64,000 bases of DNA from NCBI RefSeq assembly GCF_018881905.1, contig NZ_JACVPM010000002.1, positions 721,842 through 785,841 of the forward strand, read 5' to 3'. The stretch is from Polynucleobacter sp. MG-27-Goln-C1 (GTDB lineage: Bacteria > Pseudomonadota > Gammaproteobacteria > Burkholderiales > Burkholderiaceae). Below, in pieces: positions 55,920 through 64,000 of the stretch (the first letter of the stretch is position 1; every line of letters begins with the position of its first letter). A program made the translations under genes and the position numbers. The notes under the pieces were generated by a model. The model was not told where the DNA came from. It saw only the letters and a list, made by a program, of their open reading frames with translations, and did not search any database.

Positions 55920-56768
55920 ATGAAAAAAATTAGCGCCTCTCTTGTTTTGTATAACACTTCAGTTGATCAGATTAAGCGGGTCTTGGATTCTCTTGAGGCA
56001 TCTGAGTTGATAGAGATTTTATATGTTGTTGATAATTCGCCAAAGGATAGTTTGCAGGATTTATTCGGCGCGAACTGGATTAAATATTCTCACATTGGGA
56101 GTAATCCCGGCTATGGCGCCTCTCACAACATGGCAATGAGACAAGCAATAGATTTTTTTGATTACCACCTTGTTTTAAATCCAGATATATATTTTGATTC
56201 CGGAGAGTTAAGAAAAGCAATTGAGCGCATGAATCAAGATGAGAAAATTGGTCATCTCATGCCAAGGATACTGAATACGGATGGAAGTATTCAGTGTCTC
56301 TGCAAGTTGCTGCCAACGCCCCTGGATTTGATTATTAGACGCTTCTCTTTTTGGCCCTTAGTCAGCTTTTTTAGAAAGCGAGAAGCTCGATATGAGCTGA
56401 GATCCTCTGGGTATGAAAATGAAATGAATGTACCCAATCTATCTGGATGCTTCATGTTGCTCAGAACCAGTGCGCTGAAGGTGGTGGGCTTATTCGATGA
56501 GCGTTTTTTCATGTACGGAGAAGATGTAGATCTCACACGCAGGATCCATGAAAAATTCATTACTCTTTACTATCCTGGCGCCATAGTAACCCATCATCAT
56601 GCGAGAGACTCTTATAAATCCCTGAAAATGCTATGGATTCACAGTGTTAATTTATCCAGATACTTTAATAAGTGGGGTTGGTTTTTAGATAAGAGACGCG
56701 CTCAAATAAATCGGGAACTATTGAACCACCTTTCATCGAAGGCTGGTAAACGCTATTACCAGACATAG
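55920..56768 (+). CDS. GT2 family glycosyltransferase (rhamnosyltransferase-like)
   Basis: This 282-residue enzyme has ISASLVLYNTSVDQIKRVLD, VVDNSP, GSNPGYGASHNMAMRQ and HLVLNPDIYF, then LSGCFMLLR and FDERFFMYGEDVDLTRRIHE. This layout is common in bacterial rhamnosyltransferases. The dTDP-rhamnose donor could come from rfbBDAC at 11-15 kb; that link is an inference. Confidence 0.85.
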   Translation: MKKISASLVLYNTSVDQIKRVLDSLEASELIEILYVVDNSPKDSLQDLFGANWIKYSHIGSNPGYGASHNMAMRQAIDFFDYHLVLNPDIYFDSGELRKAIERMNQDEKIGHLMPRILNTDGSIQCLCKLLPTPLDLIIRRFSFWPLVSFFRKREARYELRSSGYENEMNVPNLSGCFMLLRTSALKVVGLFDERFFMYGEDVDLTRRIHEKFITLYYPGAIVTHHHARDSYKSLKMLWIHSVNLSRYFNKWGWFLDKRRAQINRELLNHLSSKAGKRYYQT

Positions 56769-56789
56769 CCTCTTTAAGGAAATCCTACC

Positions 56790-56918
56790 GTGAGCGGCGC
56801 GCCACGATTTCTATTTGGTAGATTTATCTCGACACACGAATTTTGGGAATATGAGGTGATGCCTAGCTTCTGGAGAGCAGTCAATTCAAGGGCGGCCTTG
56901 GCCAAATGGGAGGTATAG
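56790..56918 (+). CDS. Small hypothetical ORF (42 residues), possible gene remnant
   Basis: A GTG start with AAGGA nine bases upstream reads a 42-residue protein rich in aromatic residues (FGRFISTHEFWEYEVMPSFW). It follows the last transferase by 21 bases and has no recognised family. It could be a real small protein, or the leftover of a longer gene truncated at this junction of the locus. Confidence 0.35.
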   Translation: MSGAPRFLFGRFISTHEFWEYEVMPSFWRAVNSRAALAKWEV

Positions 56919-56957
56919 AGATATGCAATTCTTCTTAGTGAAGAAAACATTTATTCA

Positions 56958-57842
56958 CTAACGTGCTAAAAGCAGGGGATTGCTAATATCAACGAGCCCA
57001 GTTCCGCTCCAATGTGCTAGGGATGAAATATCAAGTTTCGGTGATTTGATGCTTCTCCATAAGTCAATCATATTCACAAATCTAATGTCATCAATTATTA
57101 GTAATTTATTTTCCTTGGGCTTTAATGCTTGAATAAGTGATAGAAATTTATATTCGAAATCCCCATCTTTAGGCGCATCCATAAAAATAATATTTGCATT
57201 ATTTAATAGCTCGGAGTGTTTATTAAAGGTGTCAATATCGGATAGGTCTCCCAAGATCTGTATAACTTTTTTGCTATCAATTAATTCTTTATTAAGGTGG
57301 CTGCTAAAAAGGTTCCAGGCCTTTATATCAAAAGTATGAATGGTGCCCCCCTCATCTATGCCTTGAGAAAAAGCTATCGAACCCATGCCGGTATATGTAC
57401 CAATTTCAACTATAGCTTTAGCATGCAAAGTGCAGGCAATGGACTTTAAGAGCCTATAGTGCTCCCCGGGAAGCACATTGAAATAATGCGCATCCTCAAG
57501 TTCTGGATTTGGAACTTGTACAGAGCTTTCCCAAGCCAGCTTATAGGCGCTAAGAAATAACTCTACAAGAAATATGTTTGGCCCAATATCATCGTCTACA
57601 GAATGAATAAGCGAGGGTTCAAAATGTCGAATCGATTGATTTTTCAAAATTAATCGCGAGATTTTTGAATATAAGTTCCTTGCTATTACTATTTCGTTAT
57701 CTATTTGATGGGGGTTCAAGCCCTCGGCGCTGAAGTTAATGGCATCAGTGGCTCTTATAAGTTCTTCAACACCCCAGGCGTATGACTTGGAAGTTTCGGT
57801 GACTTTATTTAACTTCAATGTATTAAATAATTTTTGCAACAT
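56958..57842 (-). CDS. Class I SAM-dependent methyltransferase
   Basis: This 294-residue protein has the SAM-binding motif AIVEIGTYTGMGSIAFSQG, then HTFDIKAWN and NANIIFMDAPKDG. It resembles Methyltransf_24 proteins and O-methyltransferases of polysaccharide loci. It is on the opposite strand to the other genes of this locus and its codons are AT-rich, so it may have been acquired separately. Its acceptor is unknown. Confidence 0.8.
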   Translation of the reverse strand: MLQKLFNTLKLNKVTETSKSYAWGVEELIRATDAINFSAEGLNPHQIDNEIVIARNLYSKISRLILKNQSIRHFEPSLIHSVDDDIGPNIFLVELFLSAYKLAWESSVQVPNPELEDAHYFNVLPGEHYRLLKSIACTLHAKAIVEIGTYTGMGSIAFSQGIDEGGTIHTFDIKAWNLFSSHLNKELIDSKKVIQILGDLSDIDTFNKHSELLNNANIIFMDAPKDGDFEYKFLSLIQALKPKENKLLIIDDIRFVNMIDLWRSIKSPKLDISSLAHWSGTGLVDISNPLLLAR

Positions 57843-57845
57843 AGT

Positions 57846-58127
57846 TTACCTACCTTCAAATGAATAGCAGTACCAATATCGATTGGGGTGTTTGCGAGTG
57901 TTGGTATTGCGTACATGGCCCTTAGGAAGTCGAATCATTCGATTTAATAATAGCCCTAAGGCGATCGACAACTTGGAGTTTGTATTGTAGTTATTTATTG
58001 AGTAAAGGTTTTCGAAGGCTGCCGGAGTTAATATCGTTATCATATGACCGCTAGTAATATCCAGGTCCACCTTGGGAAAAACTTTTGTAGGCATTTTCAT
58101 TGCTGGTAAATGACTGTATTTATTCAC
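57846..58127 (-). CDS. Hypothetical protein (93 residues), possible truncated gene
   Basis: This 93-residue ORF starts with GTG, with no visible ribosome-binding site, and an in-frame stop lies four codons upstream. DLDITSGHMITILTPAAFEN and a basic tail ending NRYWYCYSFEGR look like the last part of a larger domain, perhaps a methyltransferase. It runs into the methyltransferase gene with a three-base gap. I read it as a probable 5'-truncated remnant. Confidence 0.4.
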   Translation of the reverse strand: MNKYSHLPAMKMPTKVFPKVDLDITSGHMITILTPAAFENLYSINNYNTNSKLSIALGLLLNRMIRLPKGHVRNTNTRKHPNRYWYCYSFEGR

Positions 58128-58210
58128 TTTAAACGCTTACTATTATGGTCTATTAGTAGCTGCCATCATTTTTTATTAAATTAGATCGATTTTTCTCCGC
58201 ACAAGATTGT

Positions 58211-58216
58211 TATAAT
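58211..58216 (+). promoter_or_regulatory. Candidate -10 box ahead of the second export segment
   Basis: A perfect TATAAT lies 82 bases before the GTG of the GT2 gene, in an AT-rich 170-base gap between divergent genes. No good -35 was found, so this is weak support for a promoter that would drive the GT2-wzm-wzt-fusion genes. Confidence 0.3.
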
Positions 58217-58297
58217 AAGAGGTTGAAAAAATATTATTCATTTAAAAGGTATTTTGTCTTTTAATCGCAGGCTACAATTTCTTAGTTTAAAATTTAA

Positions 58298-59263
58298 GTG
58301 ACTGATTTCATTGGTAAAAATCTGTATTTAAACGCCCCAGCCATTCCTTTAGTCACGATCTTGTTATGCACCTATAACGGATCCCGCTTTTTGGCCGAAC
58401 AATTGGATTCTTTGGAGGCTCAAACTCATCCAAATTGGGTGGTGATCGTCAGTGATGACGGATCAACGGACCAAACCCTGGAAATACTGCGAGACTATCA
58501 AGGGAGGTGGCCTTCCGGAAAATTGATTATCCGTAGCGGTCCGCAAAAAGGTTTTTGTCGGAATTTTTTGTCGCTAGCATGCGACTCAAGGATCAAGGCT
58601 GACTTCTACGCCTTTTGCGATCAAGATGACGTGTGGTTGCCAACAAAAATATCCGTTGCCCTTGAAAATATTTTAGCCAATCACGTTACACGTGTTCCTT
58701 ACGTATATTGTGGGCGTACGCTGTATGTAGATTATCAGTTAAATCCCTGTGGCATCTCCCCCTTATTTGTTTTTCCAAGAAGCTTCCGTAATGCGCTGGT
58801 GCAAAGTATTGCAGGTGGTAATACGATGGTCTTTAATCAAGCGGCCAAATCTTTAATCGAACAGGCTGGAGTATTGGACGTTGCCTCGCATGACTGGTGG
58901 GTCTATCAACTGGTTAGCGGTGTGGAGGGCGACGTTTTTTACGACCCTGTTCCGCAGTTACTATATCGTCAACACGAGTATGCGCTTGTTGGCGGAAACA
59001 GATCTTTCTCCGCCAGAATGGAACGAATTTGGATGTTGCTGCAGGGACGTTTCCAGGATTGGAATACGCAAAATATTAACGCCTTAAAGCAAGTTAATCA
59101 CTTGCTAGCAAAAAATCACCAAGATATTTTGATAATGTTTGAGTCATTAAGGGGCGCGCGTATCAAAGATAGATTCCGTCTAATGGAGGTATGTGGCTTA
59201 TATCGTCAAACAAGGCGCGGCACCTTCAGTCTATTTTTAGCGACCTTAATTAATAAAGTTTAA
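58298..59263 (+). CDS. GT2 family glycosyltransferase
   Basis: This 321-residue enzyme has VTILLCTYNGSRFLAEQLDS, SDDGSTDQTLEIL and the metal-binding FCDQDDVWLP. The base composition is visibly less AT-rich than the genes on either side, which suggests a different origin. It starts with GTG. The donor and acceptor sugars are unknown; it precedes the ABC exporter genes. Confidence 0.85.
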   Translation: MTDFIGKNLYLNAPAIPLVTILLCTYNGSRFLAEQLDSLEAQTHPNWVVIVSDDGSTDQTLEILRDYQGRWPSGKLIIRSGPQKGFCRNFLSLACDSRIKADFYAFCDQDDVWLPTKISVALENILANHVTRVPYVYCGRTLYVDYQLNPCGISPLFVFPRSFRNALVQSIAGGNTMVFNQAAKSLIEQAGVLDVASHDWWVYQLVSGVEGDVFYDPVPQLLYRQHEYALVGGNRSFSARMERIWMLLQGRFQDWNTQNINALKQVNHLLAKNHQDILIMFESLRGARIKDRFRLMEVCGLYRQTRRGTFSLFLATLINKV

Positions 59264-59288
59264 AAGAGATTATTTGAATTTATAAATT

Positions 59289-60104
59289 ATGAATCCCTTA
59301 TCAATTAGAAATTTATTTAAAAGTATTGCTACTAATCGAGAACTCATTTATCAGATGACGGAAAGAGAGGTTCTTGGGCGTTATAGGGGTTCGATCTTCG
59401 GAATTGCATGGTCTTTTCTTAACCCGATCTTAATGCTTGTGATATACACATTAGTTTTTTCGGTTGTATTTAAAGCAAGGTGGGGATTCTCTACATCGGA
59501 GAGTAAGGTTGAATTTGCATTGATTCTATTCACGGGAATGATTGTTTTTAATTTTTTCGCCGAAGTAATAAATAGAGCTCCATTTTTAATTATCCATAAT
59601 GTCAATTATGTAAAGAAGGTGGTCTTTCCACTGGAAATATTATCAATAGTTAGCATTGGTGCTGCATTAATTCATGCATTTATTAGCTTTCTTATTTTAT
59701 TTGTGGGATTGGTAGCACTCGATGGACCTACTAATTTAACGATTCTCTATGTGCCTGTAATTTTTATCCCATTTATAGTAATGTCCTTAGGCATTTCTTG
59801 GATATTGGCTTCATTAGGTGTTTACATACGTGATATTAGCCAGGTGATTGGAGTGTTTACTTCTGTGTTGATGTTTCTTTCGCCAGTGTTTTACCCGCTG
59901 GACTCCTTGCCAGCGGAACTCCGAATTTGGGTAATGCTAAATCCTGCGACTTTTATCATTGAGCAGGTTAGACAGGTAGTAATTGTGGGCGACCTGCCTG
60001 ACTGGGGTGGGCTCGGGCTATATGCCGTTATAGCAATTTTCCTAATGTATGGTGGTTATGTATGGTTCCAAAAAACAAGGAGGGGCTTTGCCGATGTCCT
60101 CTGA
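59289..60104 (+). CDS. wzm: ABC-type polysaccharide export permease (Wzm-like)
   Basis: This 271-residue ABC-2 membrane protein has about six hydrophobic segments, the cytoplasmic YQMTEREVLGRYRGSIFGIAW start and a C-terminal FQKTRRGFADVL. With Wzt it exports a finished, undecaprenyl-linked glycan. The wzt start overlaps the last bases of this gene. Confidence 0.92.
   Translation: MNPLSIRNLFKSIATNRELIYQMTEREVLGRYRGSIFGIAWSFLNPILMLVIYTLVFSVVFKARWGFSTSESKVEFALILFTGMIVFNFFAEVINRAPFLIIHNVNYVKKVVFPLEILSIVSIGAALIHAFISFLILFVGLVALDGPTNLTILYVPVIFIPFIVMSLGISWILASLGVYIRDISQVIGVFTSVLMFLSPVFYPLDSLPAELRIWVMLNPATFIIEQVRQVVIVGDLPDWGGLGLYAVIAIFLMYGGYVWFQKTRRGFADVL
60077..60085 (+). promoter_or_regulatory. Strong ribosome binding site for wzt inside the wzm 3' end
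   Basis: AAGGAGGGG, inside the last codons of wzm, lies eight bases before the ATG at 60094. It decides that start over ATG codons further upstream. Confidence 0.7.
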
Positions 60105-61395
60105 AGATTTTGCTATTAAAGTTGAGAGTCTAAATAAATGGTATGAGATCTATTCAAGACCTCATGACCGACTTAAACAATTTTTTGTGAATAGATTAGC
60201 TGCTCTTAAGTTAATCAAAAAAAGAGCTTACTTTCATGAATTTAAGGCCCTCACGAATGTTTCATTTGAGGTAAAAAAAGGTGAGACGGTTGGGATTATT
60301 GGAAAAAATGGCTCGGGTAAGTCTACCTTGCTGCAGTTAATTTGCCAAACAGTGACCCCTTCTGGCGGAGCTATTGTTACCAACGGGAGAATTGCCGCCC
60401 TACTGGAGTTAGGAGCTGGATTTAATCCAGAGTTCACTGGTCGTGAAAATCTCTATTTAAGCGCATTGATAAGTGGTCTTTCAGTCGCTGAGATTGATTC
60501 TAGGATTTCTGAGATATTAAGTTTTGCTGATATTGGTGAGTTTATAGATCAGCCTGTAAAAACTTATTCAACGGGTATGTTTATGCGCCTTGCTTTCTCC
60601 GTGCAAGCTCATATTGACCCTGAAATCCTAATTATTGATGAGGCTCTTGCTGTGGGCGATGCTTTCTTTATTCATAAATGTATGAGCAGATTTCATGAGT
60701 TGAAAAAGAAAGGCGTAACAATTTTGTTGGTCACGCATGATTCAACAGCTATAAAAACTTTATGTGATAGAGCTATTTGGTTAAAAAATGGTGAAGTAGC
60801 AGGTATCGGATTTGTAGATGAGGTGGTAGAGGAGTATTTGGCTGATATAAATGGGATGGAGAAGGTCTCAGATATTAATGTTGGATTGAGTAACATTGAT
60901 ACTAATCTGGAATCCATTGTTGAAGAGGCTGTTTCCCATGTCAATCCAACATCAAGACGAGGGACCCAAGATATCTCAATAATTCAGGCTAGAATTTTTG
61001 GGGACGGGATTGACTCTAATCTAGTCATTGCAGGTGAGCTATTAAAAATTAGGTTATTAGCTAAAGTTAATGTGCATAGGAGCAACCAAAAAATTATTGT
61101 GGGCTATATATTGAGAAATATTAGGGGAATTGATATTGCCAGCAGCAATAATGAGGTGGAGGGATGTATCTTGGATGCCGAAAACATTCAAGACATGTTA
61201 GAAGGGAGTATTCAATTTACTATTCCATACTTGCATCCTGGACAGTATTCATTGACCTTGGCTATCACTTCAAAAGATACATCAGGAAAATTAACTTCAC
61301 TTGACTATTGCGAAAACATTATTCAATTTAATCTGGTATCCGCCAAGGAGTGTCATGTCCTAATGGCCTTACCAACGGAATATAAATTTAAATGA
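60094..61395 (+). CDS. wzt: ABC-type polysaccharide export ATPase (Wzt-like) with C-terminal carbohydrate-binding-type domain
   Basis: This 433-residue ATPase has Walker A IIGKNGSGKSTLLQ, the signature YSTGMFMRLAFSV and Walker B LIIDEALAVGD. Beyond about residue 250 is a beta-rich domain (GTQDISIIQARIFGDG ... PYLHPGQYSLTLAITSKD) like the Wzt C-terminal domain that recognises the non-reducing end of O-antigen. This suggests a chain with a specific terminal cap. The start ATG has a strong ribosome-binding site. Its stop overlaps a mini-ORF (ATGA). Confidence 0.93.
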   Translation: MSSEDFAIKVESLNKWYEIYSRPHDRLKQFFVNRLAALKLIKKRAYFHEFKALTNVSFEVKKGETVGIIGKNGSGKSTLLQLICQTVTPSGGAIVTNGRIAALLELGAGFNPEFTGRENLYLSALISGLSVAEIDSRISEILSFADIGEFIDQPVKTYSTGMFMRLAFSVQAHIDPEILIIDEALAVGDAFFIHKCMSRFHELKKKGVTILLVTHDSTAIKTLCDRAIWLKNGEVAGIGFVDEVVEEYLADINGMEKVSDINVGLSNIDTNLESIVEEAVSHVNPTSRRGTQDISIIQARIFGDGIDSNLVIAGELLKIRLLAKVNVHRSNQKIIVGYILRNIRGIDIASSNNEVEGCILDAENIQDMLEGSIQFTIPYLHPGQYSLTLAITSKDTSGKLTSLDYCENIIQFNLVSAKECHVLMALPTEYKFK

Positions 61396-61478
61396 AGAAT
61401 ATTCTGTCCAAATTATTGCGGGGATGGAAAATACTATTTGAGGCAATAAAAAAATTAAGGCGTAATGATGCTTATTGA
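61392..61478 (+). CDS. 28-residue mini-ORF coupled to wzt
   Basis: ATG at 61392 overlaps the wzt stop (ATGA) and reads MKNILSKLLRGWKILFEAIK and eight more residues before a TGA at 61478. The peptide is basic and could form one amphipathic helix. The next gene starts inside its end, at 61465. It may be a true small protein or simply a coupling ORF that carries ribosomes from wzt to the fusion gene. Confidence 0.4.
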   Translation: MKNILSKLLRGWKILFEAIKKLRRNDAY

Positions 61479-63990
61479 TTCATTTATTTTTTTTAATGAA
61501 TTGGATTTATTGGATATTCGGCTTAATATCTTGGCTGACAAGGTAGATTTATTCGTATTGGTAGAAGGTAAAAAAACTTTTCAAGGTGCAGATAAACCGC
61601 TTCACTTTAGTGAAAATAAAGACAGGTATGGAAAATTTCTAAATAAAATTGTTCATATTGTTGTTGACGATTACCCTGGATGTGGAACTCCGTTTGAGCG
61701 AGAGCACTTTCAGAGGGAGGCAATATTAAGGGGTATTGAAGGTATTCCCAGTGATAGTTTATTCATGCTCTCTGATGTAGATGAGATCCCCAATCCAGAC
61801 GTCATACCTTCAATCGTAGATAAAAATTCAATTGTGCTGTTCAATCAAAAGCAGTTTTACTACAAACTAAACCTTCAGTGTGTTGAGAGAGGTCTTTTGC
61901 CAGGATCAGTCTTGATTAATCTTGTCGACCTAGTCTCCCCATCTAAATTAAGAATTGATTTGTTTAATTTTCAATCGAGATATATTACGGGAACATTAGT
62001 TGATGCAAATGTTACCCTTATTGAGAATGGTGGTTGGCACTTCAGTTTTCTTGGGGATGTTAAAAAAATTCAAGAAAAAATTGAAGCGTTTTCTCATGAT
62101 GAATTCAACCTTGAGGAGATTAAGGAGGATAAAAATCTTTCGGAAAGTATCCAAAAAGGGTTAGATATTTTTGGGCGAAATTTCACCTATAAAAGAGTTG
62201 AGTTGATGGAGATGCCTTTTTATATTTCCAAGCATTTGGATGAATATGAGGGGTTAGGGTTTTGGAGTAAAGGGCAGCAATCATGCGCCTCAAAAGATAT
62301 ATTTAGCAAAGATGTAAAAAATTCTCTACCACTTGATTTCTCAAGAACCTCTAGCGATAGTGAAATGAATGAGAGAAGGCGGGGGCTAATAAAGTCTTTA
62401 AATGAAACAATCAGCAACTGGGAGGCTTGGAATGCCGATCTTCAAAAAATAATTTATCAAAGGGACTCTCGAATTATAGATTTACAAGATAGAGCGCATA
62501 ATTTATCCGTATGGGGTAAAAATTTACAGACTACTATCGATGCAAGAGATAATCAGATTATTAATTTAATGCAGGATATTGAGCGTGTCTCAAAATGGGC
62601 TCTAGACTTACAGTATCAATACGATCAGAAACATTCCGAGTTAATGAAGATGTCTGATTGGGCTGCCAGTATGCGTCTTGAATTAGAAAAACGAAGGTTA
62701 TCTATTAAATTCCAATTTACATCATTAGCTAAACTTGTTCTCAGGCGATCATTCCAAAAGCTAAAAATTGCAAAACTAGTTGCTCGTATCAAGCAAGCTT
62801 TCCTAAGATGGAAAAAAAATACAAAGATAGGCGAGCTTAAGGCAATTTTGAAAGGTGCCAATGGGGGGTTAATAATCGTTTTTCCTGTGATTGTTTGGGA
62901 TTTTCGTTGGCAGAGACCGCAGCATTTGGTTTCACGTTTTTGTAAGCGTGGGTATGCGATCCTTTATTCGGCCATGTCTCTCATTCCAAATGGAAATCGT
63001 TTTGCCTCTAGATCTGAGGCGTCTTCCAAGATGACCTTAGATGAGCTGCAAAAGGGAATCTTTCAATTTTGGCCATCTAGCAAGGAGCATGTCAACATTT
63101 ATCAGGATCAATTGAAAGACGATGATGTAAAGAACATTGCCGATGGCATTGCAACACTGATTCTGGATCTTAATCCTAAGTCAATATCGTATGTAGTTCA
63201 TTTCCCGAGTTGGTGGCCTATTGTAGAGAAGTTGCAAAGTGAATTTGGAGGAAAAATAATTTTTGATTGCATGGATGATCATGGGGGATTTTCTACAAAC
63301 TCAATTTCAGCTCTCGAGGCTGAAAAAATACTCATTGAAAAAGCAGATCTGCTGATTACATCCTCGCAGTTACTTTACGATAAGATGAATGAAAAAAATG
63401 GCAACTGTATCCAAGTAAAAAATGGAACTGAATTTGAGCATTTCTACGGATGCATGCCCAATGGTGAGTTGGATTTTCTTGGTGGTGGACCCATTATTGG
63501 ATATTTCGGCGCCATCTCAGATTGGTTTGACGTGGAGTTGATCGCTCACTGCGCTCGAATGAGGCCTCAATATAACTTTGTATTAATTGGTTCCACATTT
63601 GGCGCCGAGATAAATGAGATAGAGGATCTAGAAAATGTATTTCTTTTGGGGGAGAAAGCTTACCAGTCATTACCTGGGTACCTAGCGTATTTTGATGTGT
63701 GTTTGATTCCTTTCAAACTTATTCCTTTGACTATGGCAACAAACCCAGTGAAGTTTTATGAGTACTTGAGTGCTGGGAAGCCCGTTGTATCTGTAAGATT
63801 GCCTGAGCTAATTGAGTATGTCGATTGTTGCTATCTAGCCGATAATGCCGAGGAATTTGTGGCTCAAATAGATGAGGCATATCAATCAAAAGATGATTTT
63901 GAGCTGAAGAATATGAGATTGGAATTGGCTAGAAACAATTCCTGGGACTCCAGGGTAGATGCGATTTTGAAAAATTCTTGTTTTGAGTGA
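61465..63990 (+). CDS. GT17-like domain, repeat-built coiled coil and GT4-like glycosyltransferase fusion
   Basis: This 841-residue protein has three parts. Residues about 1-290 resemble GT17 enzymes: MLIDSFIFFNELDLLDIRLN, VLVEGKKTFQG and MLSDVDEIPNPDVI with an acidic metal site. Residues about 300-415 are helical, with 28-residue repeats starting at Trp322, Trp350 and Trp378 and then Trp399, each carrying LQ and RD-type positions (four heptads long). Residues about 455-841 look like a GT-B/GT4 enzyme, with WDFRWQRPQHLVSRF and NPVKFYEYLSAGKPVVSV. It follows wzt closely, so it probably acts on the ABC-exported glycan. It starts with an ATG-ATG pair after AAGG. Confidence 0.8.
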   Translation: MMLIDSFIFFNELDLLDIRLNILADKVDLFVLVEGKKTFQGADKPLHFSENKDRYGKFLNKIVHIVVDDYPGCGTPFEREHFQREAILRGIEGIPSDSLFMLSDVDEIPNPDVIPSIVDKNSIVLFNQKQFYYKLNLQCVERGLLPGSVLINLVDLVSPSKLRIDLFNFQSRYITGTLVDANVTLIENGGWHFSFLGDVKKIQEKIEAFSHDEFNLEEIKEDKNLSESIQKGLDIFGRNFTYKRVELMEMPFYISKHLDEYEGLGFWSKGQQSCASKDIFSKDVKNSLPLDFSRTSSDSEMNERRRGLIKSLNETISNWEAWNADLQKIIYQRDSRIIDLQDRAHNLSVWGKNLQTTIDARDNQIINLMQDIERVSKWALDLQYQYDQKHSELMKMSDWAASMRLELEKRRLSIKFQFTSLAKLVLRRSFQKLKIAKLVARIKQAFLRWKKNTKIGELKAILKGANGGLIIVFPVIVWDFRWQRPQHLVSRFCKRGYAILYSAMSLIPNGNRFASRSEASSKMTLDELQKGIFQFWPSSKEHVNIYQDQLKDDDVKNIADGIATLILDLNPKSISYVVHFPSWWPIVEKLQSEFGGKIIFDCMDDHGGFSTNSISALEAEKILIEKADLLITSSQLLYDKMNEKNGNCIQVKNGTEFEHFYGCMPNGELDFLGGGPIIGYFGAISDWFDVELIAHCARMRPQYNFVLIGSTFGAEINEIEDLENVFLLGEKAYQSLPGYLAYFDVCLIPFKLIPLTMATNPVKFYEYLSAGKPVVSVRLPELIEYVDCCYLADNAEEFVAQIDEAYQSKDDFELKNMRLELARNNSWDSRVDAILKNSCFE

Positions 63991-64000
63991 GATTAAGATT

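Noticed and set aside
58128..58297. JUMPStart/ops element for O-antigen transcription
   Set aside because: No GGCGGTAG-type sequence was seen here or ahead of manC.

Overview
This 64 kb window looks like the chromosome of a free-living, moderately low-GC betaproteobacterium of the Burkholderiaceae, most like Polynucleobacter. That placement is an inference. It rests on the Burkholderiales-type gene blocks (exbB-exbD-lpxK-trm112-kdsB-adk, tolQRAB-pal-cpoB-queC, glyA-nrdR, yqgE-ruvX-pyrR-pyrB), the RibBX form of the riboflavin enzyme, and base composition. No rRNA, tRNA, insertion sequence, prophage or CRISPR array was seen.

Positions 1-6.6 kb hold housekeeping genes: the 3' part of hemL, apaH, a photolyase, a YdcF-type membrane protein, yqgE, ruvX, pyrR and pyrB. 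From 6.6 to 15.8 kb lies a first surface-polysaccharide island: three glycosyltransferase-like or unknown genes, a WaaL/Wzy-type membrane protein, the complete dTDP-L-rhamnose set rfbBDAC, and heptosyltransferase waaC. From 15.8 to 46.6 kb the genes are mostly core. They comprise tolC, uppP, trmB, a succinate-semialdehyde dehydrogenase, riboflavin genes split by a minor-pilin cluster, tol-pal, glyA-nrdR, a HigBA-like toxin-antitoxin pair, the lipid A/Kdo block, xseA, murB, yajQ, xerD, plsY, folE, a high-potential iron-sulfur protein and an HPP membrane protein.

From 46.6 kb to the end lies a large O-antigen or capsule locus. Its first part (46.9-56.8 kb) runs manC, gmd, a GDP-fucose-synthase-like reductase/epimerase and a PLP enzyme with His in place of the Schiff-base Lys (ColD type). 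These are followed by a flippase, a GT11 transferase and three further transferases. Together they read as a pathway from mannose to GDP-L-colitose and its assembly into a Wzx-exported polysaccharide. A disturbed stretch (56.8-58.3 kb) with small leftover ORFs and a reverse-strand methyltransferase separates it from a second part. That part has a GT2 enzyme, the ABC exporter Wzm/Wzt, a 28-residue mini-ORF coupled to wzt, and an 841-residue fusion of a GT17-like domain, a repeat-built coiled coil and a GT4-like domain.

The most notable items are the colitose pathway, the GT17-coiled-coil-GT4 fusion, two export routes in one locus, several small uncharacterised ORFs, leader-poor minor pilins, and a Fur-like palindrome ahead of the HiPIP gene. 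All functions are read from motifs and gene order alone; no database search was run.
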